Positions 45,891-55,883 of a stretch of DNA of 64,000 nt are shown piece by piece. The notes beneath the pieces are model-generated. The model was not told the DNA's origin. It made no database searches and saw nothing but the letters and a program-made list of their open reading frames with translations. The DNA comes from Aphelenchoides besseyi (Eukaryota > Nematoda > Chromadorea > Rhabditida > Aphelenchoididae). A program made the position numbers and the translations under genes. Positions within the stretch are counted from its first letter, which is position 1. Each line of letters opens with the position of its first letter. The DNA lies in contig JAMPIQ010000002.1 of NCBI GenBank assembly GCA_024699855.1, positions 682,001-746,000 on the forward strand. The letters run 5' to 3'.

Positions 45891-47287
45891 TGGTCCGAGA
45901 AAACCATGAGAAAGGTGGATTCAAGATGCCACTCTGGGTTTGGATCCTCTTAGGGTTAGTATTCAAATAAATATAAGTGACTTCTGTTCGTTTCAGTCTT
46001 ATTGTGTTTGCTGTTATTGTCATTGTAATCGTTTTCATATACTGTTGCTGCTACAAGAAGCCAAAGAAAGTCGATCCAAAAGCATCCAATGCGAATCTAG
46101 AAAATGGAAACCAACAGAAGATAATCAATGCAAAGGCTCCAATCGCTCCAGACGGCAAACTCGCAAAAGAGAACAAGGAAATCAAAGACAAAAAGAACGA
46201 AGAGAAGAAGAACGAGAAAGTTCAAGAGGTTTTGAAGCCGAATGTCGAGCTGGTAGTCAAACCAAAAGATGACAAGAAGATGGCGGAAAACAAGGACATG
46301 AATACGGCCAAAGAAAAGCTGCCAAATCGTGTCGTGAACAAAGAGAAAGTGATAGCTGATGCCAGCTTAAAGTATGAAAAGTTTGATTTTCCCACTGGAC
46401 CATATCCAATCGGCTATTGGCATCAATTGTTCAGGACGTTTCCGCTCTTCGACTGGTCAAATTACAAACTTTTTGACGAGCTAGTCAAGTTCCTCCTAAT
46501 AAATCCACTCAACGATGAGCAATACAACGCGGTGGTAGATGAATACAAACATTGGGAAGGAGTCGTACAAGAAAAGGTAAGTCTTCAGAAACTGATATGT
46601 TACGCTTTTACAGAAAAAAAAAGGAAAACAAGAAGAACCGACAAAAGCGTGCATGGCAATGATTTTACTGAGTGCAATAATGATCGTATGGAACGGTTGC
46701 GGGCAGAGTAAGTATGAAGCAAAGAAAGGCCAGTTGGCTGCCGAAGACATGATGGATAAAACTCAGCGACCGACGAAAACCGACGATACACAAGATGAAG
46801 TGGGTCAGCTCATGGATGAAATGGAGCGCACGTTTTTCCTATCTCCTAGTGACGAACTAATCGAAGCGATCAAGTGGGTGGATGTTCATCGAAGCTTTGA
46901 TAAGTTTTGCAAAAATTTGATGGATTGTTTCGATGTAACGATTATTTGTCAATACCAACTCGAAAATGACGTGCGAACTTTACTCGAAGCTTATTCACTC
47001 AAACGTAAGGAAGCGGAAGTATTACAGAAAAAACTGGAGGCATTGAAGCGTGATTACGATGACTACGTAAGTGTACATTCTTGGATTCTACTCTTACACT
47101 TTTTTCGTTGAAAAACATTACTTTACAAGTAAGCGACAACGTCAAATTGTACCAAATCCTTGATACGATTCTTTATTGCTACGCGGATATGAAGAAGAAG
47201 AAAGACAAAGAACCACATCGCAAAGGTTCATTTTTCCGTGGGAGTCTGAACTGGTGCTGCTGTAGAGGAAGAAATAGACGTCGTTGA
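45177..47287 (+). CDS. Type I membrane protein with Lys-rich cytoplasmic tail
   Basis: Ectodomain exons are nearly identical to those at 31726-32598. The next exons encode FKMPLWVWILLG joined across a 42-bp intron to LIVFAVIVIVIVFIYCCCYK, a transmembrane helix with a palmitoylatable Cys run. A long tail follows: a Lys/Glu/Asn-rich linker, then a helical module starting FPTGPYPIGYWHQLF and ending VVDEYKHWEG, then another exon with CMAMILLSAIMIVW and a coiled-coil-like end (KRKEAEVLQKKLEALKRDYD). The helical module resembles one in the tail of the 51396-52701 gene. The final exon is uncertain: one reading stops soon after DDY; the other ends with CCCRGRNRRR at 47287. Function unknown. Confidence 0.6.
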
Positions 47288-47871
47288 AATGACGTGTTTT
47301 CCTGATTATAAAAACACTAGTCTTTGAACATCGGAACCGTCTGCAATTATCATTATTCAATGCAGTTGAGCTTCGAAGAGTTCCAGGCTTTCTATCAGTC
47401 CGATTGAAGTCATTGAACAACTCAATTGGACATAGCAGTCAAAGGTTACTTCTATTTCACTCTTTTGATTGTAGTGATCGGTTGAATATTGCAGTTACTT
47501 TCCGGAACTTATTTCACTCTTATGATTTTTTCACAGTCCGTTGCTTCTGATCTCTGAAACAAAACAAATTTCATGTTCAGTTAGAACAAAACTTATGAAG
47601 TCAACAAAGTTTAGCTACTCTTCGGTTTTGCTTCAATCTCATCGACAACCAATTTGTGAACTATACAATCCAAACTTGTAAACACATTCGCTCATTATTT
47701 AATTCAGCGAATCACTTCTGCAACGCCAACGAGATGCAATCGTGTGGACTATAAGAATTGTTCTCTACCAAATGCTGAGTCTCAAAGTCTATTGATTTCT
47801 TCAAAGAATCGCTCCTTCGACATAACGCAGAAGCTGGGAATAACAATAAACAGTGGAAATACAACCAAGTA
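47288..47871. other. Intergenic between convergent genes
   Basis: No ORF of interest; 3' ends of two convergent genes border it. Confidence 0.35.
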
Positions 47872-48589
47872 TTAATCTCTAGTATTGACATCAGGATCTG
47901 ACGGCAAGTACTCTTCGCCTTCTTCGGGGTTTGGATACTGAAAAAAATGATCAATTGAAGTTAACTGCCCACTTACTGTAACATAAATCTTGAAGTCGGG
48001 AACATAGGAAATGTGGTTGGCTTCCAATCGAATGATCGCCCACACCCATTGGTCGTCGATATGGTGGTGCAAATTCAGTCCCCGACAAACAGCCAACTCG
48101 TATTTGTACATTCGCAGTTCTCCGTTACTTTCAATGTCCAAAAAACACCAATTCGAATCGCAAGTGAATTCAATCTCATCTAACATTTGAATCAATCACA
48201 GCGGTCAATTCACCTACCGATGTAGTATTTCCACTTCCCATCCGCATCGTATTTGCCTTCCAAATTAAACCCACAGACGTTATTGATAGAAACATTCAAA
48301 CTGAAGTCACTCAATCTCTTCCTCAACATTTCAGGCACTTACTTGAGATAGTCCTGATCGTTTTTGTGAATGTCGAAGTGAAGAAAATGCTCTTTGTTCC
48401 ACTTAATCGCAATCTCCGCATCAGTACAGTTGCTCAGTGAGCTGAAAAAACTAAAGTTGAATGCATTTCTCAGGCGACCTACAATCCACGACCGTTCTGA
48501 TTGTTGTTGATCTGCTCAACACACTCGTTGTTGCCAAATGCCTCGACGTGAAGGAAAAGGGCTGAGATAGTCAGAAGCAACCAAAACAT
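47872..48589 (-). CDS. Secreted protein of unknown family
   Basis: Five exons joined by 38-42 bp introns keep one frame. MFWLLLTISALFLHVEAFG is the signal peptide. The mature protein of about 180 residues has six to seven cysteines (NNECVEQINNN, LSNCTDAEIAIKWN, INNVCGFNLEGKYD, IEFTCDSNWCFLDIE, ELAVCRGLNLHHH) and alternating strand-like hydrophobics, ending in an acidic tail GEEYLPSDPDVNTRD. Odd features are the HHH run and several Trp. No family was recognised; a beta-sandwich domain is plausible but not shown. Confidence 0.65.
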
Positions 48590-49370
48590 AACAAATTGAA
48601 GACTTGCGAGAATTAACTTTCTGAACACATTGACGGAAAATTGAAAGAGCGAAGAACCGTGTGTTCAGTTGAGTCATTTTAGCAACAGAACTTTAACCTT
48701 TTGCGCGTTAATTGGATTAACTCGACGATTGAAAGATGGTTGTTTTCGAACGAGAAAATGTGTCCAAACGATCTGACGAGTTGAACACTTGAGTAAGCAG
48801 AGTTGAAATCATTGGGTCGGCCTATAGGGCTGATCATGATGCAAAATGAGATGCTTGTTTTCGCGTTTTTCTGCTGTTAGTCTGTGAATTATGAATTCAA
48901 CGAGCAAGTTAAGTCTACGATTCGTGATGCCACACGGTCAGAGAATCAATAATGAAAGCAGTTAACAGAATACCGTTAAGCTCAGTTGTGTTTCTTATTC
49001 GACAGCACGTCGAATGAGTTGAACACCAGTAGTATATGTGCACGTCCAGCGCCTATCAGCCTCCCCCTCCTCCATCATCAAAACTTCAAATTCGTAAGAA
49101 AATTTAGTTAAACAACTTGCGATTGAATGAATATAGACAATTTGTGCCACTTTCTGCTACTCTAAGAAGATTAATTTTGTTAACTTCTTTGATGCTTTAT
49201 GCATTGTTTTTCAAATTTTCACAAATTTTCTCCTTTATAAATGACAGCATTTACTTGGTTACTTGCAATTACTTTTTACAAACATTAATATACAAGACTT
49301 AATAACTTAGGATCGTAAATTCCAGTTATTTTAATAACCCCAGGGAAATAAATCGATGTGATTTCCTATT
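48590..49370. other. Intergenic, nothing recognised
   Basis: Upstream of the secreted-protein gene. There is a short pyrimidine-rich patch near 49060. Confidence 0.3.
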
Positions 49371-49667
49371 TTGTGGTCTTGTTTCCTGTTTGTTCTTTTA
49401 TTGTTGTTTTTATTCGCTATTGGTTGCTTTAAGATGTCTGGTAGGTTTCTGCGGCCTGTTGCGTGGTATTTTAAGCCGTTCGTATGTCAAAGTCCGTTTG
49501 ACGGACGTGATGCGAAGTTTCAGCCACACCAGAATGTCGGCTTCCATCGATGTGAAGTGTTGGATGAATATAGCTGGGAAGTTGCAATCCGGTTATTAGG
49601 TCGAATCTGGGAAGAAGAAAGTGGAAGAGCAATCGAAATTAACCAACGGATAACTCAACAGTTCTAA
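49371..49667 (+). CDS. Possible small secreted protein
   Basis: A 98-codon frame beginning MWSCFLFVLLLLFLFAIGCF, a strong signal peptide, then FVCQSPFDGRDAKF and a helical acidic end LLGRIWEEESGRAIE. It is isolated, with no introns and no paralogue in the window. The hydrophobic start could be a chance product of T-rich DNA. Confidence 0.3.
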   Translation: MWSCFLFVLLLLFLFAIGCFKMSGRFLRPVAWYFKPFVCQSPFDGRDAKFQPHQNVGFHRCEVLDEYSWEVAIRLLGRIWEEESGRAIEINQRITQQF

Positions 49668-51395
49668 TCCATGCAAACCGCAAGTGTAGCATCGAATACA
49701 GAGCTTAGTTCGTATGCACTCAAAGTAATCATAATGTTTAGAACCCGACGCTGTCAATCAAACATACTCTCAAATTTGATTCGTGTCGCCATTTTAATCG
49801 TTCAACTAAACAAAAACATAACTAATAAGCTCAACCGAAACAAGGTATTTGAGCCAAATCTAACGATTGTGGGATTGCAATTTAATTGAACCCATTGAAT
49901 CTCTTTGGCTCTTAAATAACCCCACTGATAGAACTCATCCAGCAGCTTATTCTCAAAACCACTTGGTTGATGCGTGAACCCAAGTTGTTCTTGTAAAGTC
50001 GAAGACTGTATCGGAAACAGTCTTAAAAACTATTCAGTTACTCGAAATCAATATTGACGAGCACCCGGAATCATCATTGAAATAATGTCTTTCTGAATCA
50101 TGAAATGTTCGTGAATGATCACAGTCGAAACACGAAAAATAAAAGCCATTTAGACTCGATGGTCTTCGGATTTATCAATGCTAATACGGAATCTAGATGA
50201 GCAAACTCACTGTGACCAGAATTCTGTATTTTAGGACCAATTCGTTCAGCTAACGAGTCTAAGATAGCTAAAGGAACACACGACTACGAAATAAATTTAG
50301 TTGGTACTTAAAAACACTATAGAATGCAAACAACGGTACACCCAGCGACAAACCTTAAAAGAAAATAGAAAGTGAAAATTCTAGGTCTTACAACGCAGTT
50401 TCAAGCTCAACAGGATAACAATAAAAAGCGAATCAGCTGCACTAATTTCACAAATGTACTGAGTTTGCTGCAGAAATCAGCCACCATTTCAGGACACAAA
50501 TACCACGTAGTGTATCGTACGCATATGAACAACCGGAAGACAAATTAGCGAGTTGATTAACGTAATTAATCTCCACCCTCGACTAAATCCCGGAACCTCA
50601 ACAATCCGTGCAATTGATTTCCATGCACTTCAACAGTAACTTCTGAAGACGATCGTTTGATTCTCTTTAAACTGGCCAGATATATCATCCAACGAACTGG
50701 TCAGTTATACTAGTCGTTTAAGATCTTCCAGTTTAATCAACTTCTCATTCCATGACTGGAAGTTCTTCACTTCGATGACTGCCGAGCAAACTCACAAACT
50801 GAGATTCTTCAAACTTCCAGAAATTAAACAAAAAGGTCTCAATGTCCGACTTTAAGCCGTGCTAAGGTTTCTAATCTCCTTATCAGTTTGCTAACGAGTG
50901 AGAAGTAGCGTTTAAATTGTTGATTATCAAATGGCGAATACCGAACGAACATGCTCATAATTTGACACCCAATGAACAAGTTTGTTCGACAGAAAGATTA
51001 AGATAATCGTCGACCTGTGGTTTCCAATACTCAAACGCTCATTCCAAATCGAGTTTTTCATGTTTACTAAGAACAAATTGGAAAAATGCTTTTGCAAACC
51101 ATTACGGACACCGATTTTATACACCTAGTTGATAATCAAGATGCCACAAGTGGATGGATCATTGAATTAAGAAGCCAATGAAACAAGACTTTGCAGTCGT
51201 GGTATTTCGGTATGCGCGAGAACATCTTCACCCACCTGCCACGATAGCAATCAGATCAGTGATTGTCATCTTGGAAACACAAAGATTATTGTCGCTAAAA
51301 ACGGTCTCTCGACCAACTACACGTTTGACAAGAGCAATGTACTCATCCTTCTGTATACACGATTCAAGGTTTATTCCTAGCAAAGACTACCTACA
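49668..51395. other. Gene-free block with minus-strand TTCCG motifs
   Basis: Between about 49981 and 50600 there are five CGGAA sites and no TTCCG, the mirror image of the array at 18-30 kb. This strand is rich in A and C. No gene found. Confidence 0.45.
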
Positions 51396-52701
51396 TTAAG
51401 GCGTCATTTTCTTTTCAATATTGACTTGTCCCATCTCTTCAACAAGGACCGAAATTTGATAGAAAAGACGGAAGACTTGATATGCTTTGGTGCGACTCAT
51501 GTGACGCTCATCCGCGTTCTAAACGAACATCAGAGTACGGAACTGAACATTACTTACATCTCTTTGGGCAATTTGAATCCAAAACGAGACCTCGTACTTT
51601 ATCGAATCCAATTGTGCTTTGCTTGTGACCGGATGTTGTTGAAGAAAGGCTCTGATGTACGCTTCGAGTTCGTTGAAAGACAAATGCTCTATCGGAATCC
51701 ACGTCATCAATTGATCCACTTGCTGTTCGGTGTAACGTCCGGTTTGCCAAACCCAATCCTCAGATCCTGTGAATCCGGGCACCACAATACTCTTTGTTTT
51801 GGATTTCTTTTGCAAAGTCTTTGCGTTGCTCTTTGCCTTCACTTGCTTATTTGACTTCTTGCTCGCATTTCCCGCTGCTTCCTCGTCTTTCTTTCCCTTG
51901 CGACACAAACAGTAGATCAACACACCAAAAATGATTATGACAAAAGCAATAACGCTGCTAAAACAGCAGTCGAATTGAATGATCTGAATACTCACCAAAC
52001 AACAACCCAAAACCACCATTCTTGATAAAACTTCTTCTCTGTGTTGGGCTTGTATATGGTTCCACCCTGAAATTAGTGTATTCAACATTTTTTAGTACAA
52101 GAAGGCTTACGTAGATGACTGAAAGGCCTTTGAAAGATCTCAGATCGCTTGAATCGTAGCTGACGTTGACTGTGTAAGTTGTTTTGTCGATCTTCGTGAA
52201 CGTTGCAGCACAAGAAATCGTTATGTCGGTATCGCCTTCATGCTTAACAACAGCCTTTGAAGGCTGAACTGTGATTTTTAACGGCAATACACGGTAAGTA
52301 GAACCTAAAAATCACATGAAAACATCAAAAATGAAGCATACCAAAGCCAAAGGTCGCAGTGTTTTCATCCTTCAACTCCGCGTTAACCGAACATCCTCCG
52401 AAGTTGAACAAAACTCTAAAATTTTTGTATTAGAAAAATGTGCGCGATCGTCGAAAACTTGCGGATGTTTATGTTCTTTTTTGTATCCGGGCCAATTAAG
52501 ATCAACGACCAGCTCTTCTTTCTTCACTTGTAACATCGTAGAACCGGCGCAAGTGGAGTTGAGAGTGGTCCTGAAATAACGACGATAGAAACAATCAAAA
52601 CCATCAACTTACGTTTGGCCATTTTGAGTGAAGCAACCATCCGCCCAAGTCGAATCCACCAAACCAAACAGTGGTAGAACGAACAAGAAATCGAAACGCA
52701 T
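51396..52701 (-). CDS. Type I membrane protein, third family member
   Basis: MRFDFLFVLPLFGLVDSTWA is the signal peptide, followed by a Cys-bearing ectodomain (TLNSTCAGSTMLQVKK, LFNFGGCSVNAELKDE, DITISCAATFTKID, YTVNVSYDSSDL). The anchor is EWWFWVVV joined over a 38-bp intron to IAFVIIIFGVLIYCLC, then KGKKDEEAAGNASKK. The tail holds the helical module WVWQTGRYTEQQVDQLM to HPVTSKAQLDSIKYE, clearly related to that at about 46390-46560, and ends with an exon containing RTKAYQVFRLFYQI. Ectodomain sequence has diverged far more than the overall plan. One ectodomain splice (about 52420) could not be fixed in frame. Function unknown; the shared plan suggests a surface receptor or adhesion protein. 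Confidence 0.6.
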
Positions 52702-53377
52702 TCGGAGCACAAAGAAGACGACTCGACGCAACAAAAGAAAAACGGTGAACAGACGATTCTGAAGACTTCACTTAAAATCGAGTTCATGCAAAGTCTTTAA
52801 AGACCTGAGGCTTATGTAAATTATAGCTGATAAGCTTCTCGTATGTCACGTCGAATAACTTGATTTGTGAACCGATAACCAATGGAGTTTTTTAAACAAT
52901 CCGAACAAACTACCCAATGATGATTTCGTTAATTCAAGAATTCTAAACGATTACCAACATACCTTCTTTCTACATTCAGATCTCAGTAAAATCAATCTTC
53001 CGGTTGAGTATTCCGTTTTAACTACGAAGATCTTGTCGTATTGTTGACCATGATTTTATATGGGCGACTTTAGAGTTCGTCATTTATATGCCACAAGACC
53101 AGTCATTCCGTAACATACATTACCTAATTTCAGCTCTTGACAACAAATAATCGGACACTTAATCTTAACCGTGATGAAAAGTTTGGTCGTCGGAGTTCAT
53201 AATTTCCTTGCCTTCGGTTGTTTAGAGTTGAAGCTTTGAATTAGTTCTGTGGACGTGATGATCTTTTGATTCACTGTCTATTGTTACCTGTTCGTTATTT
53301 CCGTTCTCGCACTTTTTTGCTTCAACTACTTCATCAAACTCGCGGACTTGTTTGTGCGACTGCTCTTACTTCTGCGA
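52702..53377 (+). other. Intergenic with plus-strand TTCCG motifs
   Basis: Four TTCCG sites (near 52999, 53010, 53106 and 53299) and no CGGAA. No gene. Confidence 0.35.
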
Positions 53378-53733
53378 AAATTGACTTTGATGGCTCTAAT
53401 ACTGAAGAACAAAATGTTAGTTCAGCTCTGTTGTAAAAATCAAGACGGGATTTTGAGGCAACTATTGGAACTTCAAGTACAAGTACATCAGAATACGAAG
53501 ACCGAATCATCGTTTGTCTCAATATGCATATGCGGAAAAGAATTCAAAATGTTGAAATGATATTCTAATAAACAAAAAAACTTTGAGTTCAACTCAAGCG
53601 GTAATTCACATAGACAATCATCTGGAACCAGTGTTGTGTATTGGAAGATCAACGCAAACGGAATCAATCAACAGCACAAACAAGATTGAAGCGGTAATCA
53701 ATGACTGAAACAACCAACCCTTAGAGAACAGAC

Positions 53734-53985
53734 TTGAATTCGAACACAGAACAACACCGTAGTATTCAAACCGAGTACTACACGTCAAACCAAGTCATAA
53801 AACATTACACAACAAAAGCTATACCGTTGAAATCAACCCACTTACAAGATGCCTCGCGGAATCAAAACAAAGCATATAATCAAACGCTGGCTTATCACCA
53901 AAACAGCTACCGGAACTTTCTGGCATCCATTATGACTCGCAGTCGTTATCGAATTCCCCAACATGACCTGGCAACAGAGATATAA
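53734..53985 (+). CDS. 83-codon ORF, right copy
   Basis: Identical to the left copy except one residue (QTEYYT in place of QTVYYT). It ends at the TATA-like string in front of the Cys/His gene. Probably not an independent gene. Confidence 0.3.
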   Translation: MNSNTEQHRSIQTEYYTSNQVIKHYTTKAIPLKSTHLQDASRNQNKAYNQTLAYHQNSYRNFLASIMTRSRYRIPQHDLATEI

Positions 53986-54067
53986 AGCCGAGATCCGAAA
54001 GACAGTGATTCAGTTGTGATTGTAATTGCCAGCTAGCCTTCATCCTAGTCAGCCACTTATTCTAACT

Positions 54068-54716
54068 ATGGCCAAGCAATATGGAATCAAGGATTTCGAG
54101 AAGTTCTTTAACATGTAAGTTGTTTGATTTATGTCTTTGAACTGTTTTATTTGTTTTCAGCAGATACAACCGCAAATGTCAACAACTCTGTCTCTTCGTT
54201 GACAGATTCGGCAATTGTCAACAGCCGGTGCAGAAGACCGGATGGCTATGGAGTCAATGCAACGATGCCACGACACTGCAAGACTTCTGCCGGTTGGTTC
54301 GGCAGAAGTCGCCAGAAGAACACATCTTCTGCCAGCGACACCAGAAGACTCGACCTCATGACCACGACGCCTATCACAAGTCGGGTCTGAGTCCCCTCGA
54401 CGAGTTGAGGATGCGCCTTAACTTCCAATATGGTTATGGCTTCATTGCAAATGATGGACATCAAAGTTGGCACCGGCACCTGCTACGACAGATGGACTGG
54501 ATGCCGAAAAAGCAGAAGATGAACCTAATGAAACTGGCCCTCAACCATATGAATGTGGCTTGCCAGAACAGATCTCCACCGGCACCACTGTTCGATGGAA
54601 TCATGGTCGAATGTCGGCAGTTTGATTGTAATTGTTTATTGTTCAACCGGTTTTCCCCTAACATAATCGGCAATGGTGATGGTGATGGTGATGGGGTGAC
54701 GCTTTTGAGGTTTTGA
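54068..54716 (+). CDS. Unknown Cys/His-rich protein, right copy with altered end
   Basis: Same two-exon plan as the left copy: MAKQYGIKDFEKFFNI, a 46-bp intron at about 54115-54160, the Cys/His region (CQQLCLFVDRFGNC), and WMPKKQKMNLMKLALNH. The left copy stops after DCNF. Here a 7-bp deletion removes that stop, so the frame reads CLLFNRF and then into the Helitron-like insert (SPNIIGNGDGDGDG), ending at 54716. Substitutions elsewhere are few and mostly conservative. TATA (ATATAAAG) and TCAGTT initiator-like strings precede it as in the left copy. Confidence 0.55.
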
Positions 54717-55468
54717 GCAAAAACAAAGTGTTCCAACTTATAGATTAGAGTATGGAGAGTACGTATTTGACATTTGTTTTGCAAGATACGAACTTTTACT
54801 GAGTAAATTTTTGACTTGAAATTAACACTGAAATCGGTTTTTCTGATCAAACCATATCGAAACTTGGGCCGATTGCCTTGAAAGGACATAGCGTTGTGCG
54901 CATCAGTAGGGCTCATCGACATGCAATATACGACAGCATATAAAATAATCACAATGGAGTTATTAACTTTGGTAGAAATTTTCTGTTCATTTTTGCTCCA
55001 AATGCGGGTCCACATATTTTGGTTGTTAAGATGTTTCTCTAATATGTATATTAGCATTCTAGAAAGCGCAATTAAAAAGCGTTACAATGGTATATAGTAC
55101 ATAGTTTGAGGATGACTACTCACAAAGATACGATCGATATAATGCGGGCCTTAAAATTTGGGCTTAAGTGGACTTCGGCAGCCAATTGTTAAACTTTTTG
55201 TCATCGATTGACAGATGTGTGTTAGCAATCCAGAAAGCTCATTAAATGAGCGTTACAACAGTATATAATACATGTATCCAAAACAGCTATTCGCAGGGAT
55301 ACGATCGATGTAATGTCAAGTTTCTGATTCTTGATTTCAGTGCATTTCACCAGTTAATTGTTGAATTTTTTGTTATTGTTTACAAGTAAGCAAGCGACAA
55401 AGCCGCAAGTTTAACCCACACAAAACACAAGTAAAGAAAGCGAGCGGCGAAGCCGCGAGTCTTTCTGG
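54654..55468 (+). mobile_element. Helitron-like non-autonomous insertion, 815 bp
   Basis: The insert begins TCCCC and ends CTTTCTGG. A GC stem-loop (GCGGC-GAA-GCCGC, 55444-55456) lies 12 nt before the end. It sits between T and T with no target duplication: deleting it gives exactly the six-T run present at the equivalent place in the left arm (14869-14874 on the opposite strand). TC at 5', CTRR at 3', a 3' hairpin and no duplication are the Helitron signature; TT rather than AT targets are known for Helentron-type relatives. It contains a GGTGAT microsatellite and two diverged repeats but no Rep/helicase gene. Confidence 0.7.
55038..55318 (+). repeat. Two diverged direct repeats, 172-bp period
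   Basis: Inside the Helitron-like insert, GATACGATCGAT occurs at about 55128 and 55300 with matching upstream blocks (GTATATAGTACAT and GTATATAATACAT, AGCGTTACAA). Similarity is partial. Confidence 0.6.
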
Positions 55469-55520
55469 TTTATTTTTTAAATTTCTTATTTTACCATCAG
55501 TTCAGTCAAGATCAAGCAAA

Positions 55521-55883
55521 TTAGTGAGTGAGCCATTTGAGGTGTTCAATCACCTCGAATGCACTCAATCTGTGGCCTTTGTCCACCGGAGGTCGAATTG
55601 CTCGACTCCCAGAACCAACACCATTGCACTGCAAGATCCAAGGTTGTTTGCTCGACACTCGTCTCACTGCTTTCTCGAAACCAAGGTCGCACCCGTTCTT
55701 CTTTTCACTCACAACCGGCGTCACTTCGATCGTAGAGCGCACCAAGTCGGCAGGATCAAAGAGCTCTGGACACTCGAAAGCATCGCTCATCGACTGACTG
55801 CCAACCGGCACGCAGTATTCAACGGGACCTCTCAGCAAACGCCGGTACTTCCCTTTCCTACAAAATTGGAAAGATCTTCTCAC
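55521..55883 (-). CDS. Unknown gene convergent with the Cys/His gene
   Basis: An open frame of 120 codons ending LSAFEVIEHLKWLTH. It includes FECPELFDPADLVRST and CDLGFEKAVRRVSSKQ and no hydrophobic segment. Only its last codons fall in the duplication. A related upstream exon may be at 55907-56116, which reads GSKVPRDHEESKYKARNQ and FGDRVGVHFAELLIEKNP, but the joining splice is unproven. Family unknown. Convergent arrangement with the Cys/His gene is kept in both arms. Confidence 0.35.
   Translation of the reverse strand: MRRSFQFCRKGKYRRLLRGPVEYCVPVGSQSMSDAFECPELFDPADLVRSTIEVTPVVSEKKNGCDLGFEKAVRRVSSKQPWILQCNGVGSGSRAIRPPVDKGHRLSAFEVIEHLKWLTH

Larger units (their letters stand above)
53378..55578 (+). 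repeat. Right arm of long inverted duplication
   Basis: Matches 14763-16153 in reverse. After removing the insert at 54654-55468 the two arms have nearly equal length (about 1386 and 1391 bp). Confidence 0.85.

Noticed and set aside
54461..55057. 198-codon minus frame
   Set aside because: Antisense to the Cys/His gene and runs into the mobile insert; no counterpart in the left arm.
54649..55470. A 4-bp GGTT target duplication around the 815-bp insert
   Set aside because: It would predict an empty site with three T; the other arm has six, which only the no-duplication model gives.
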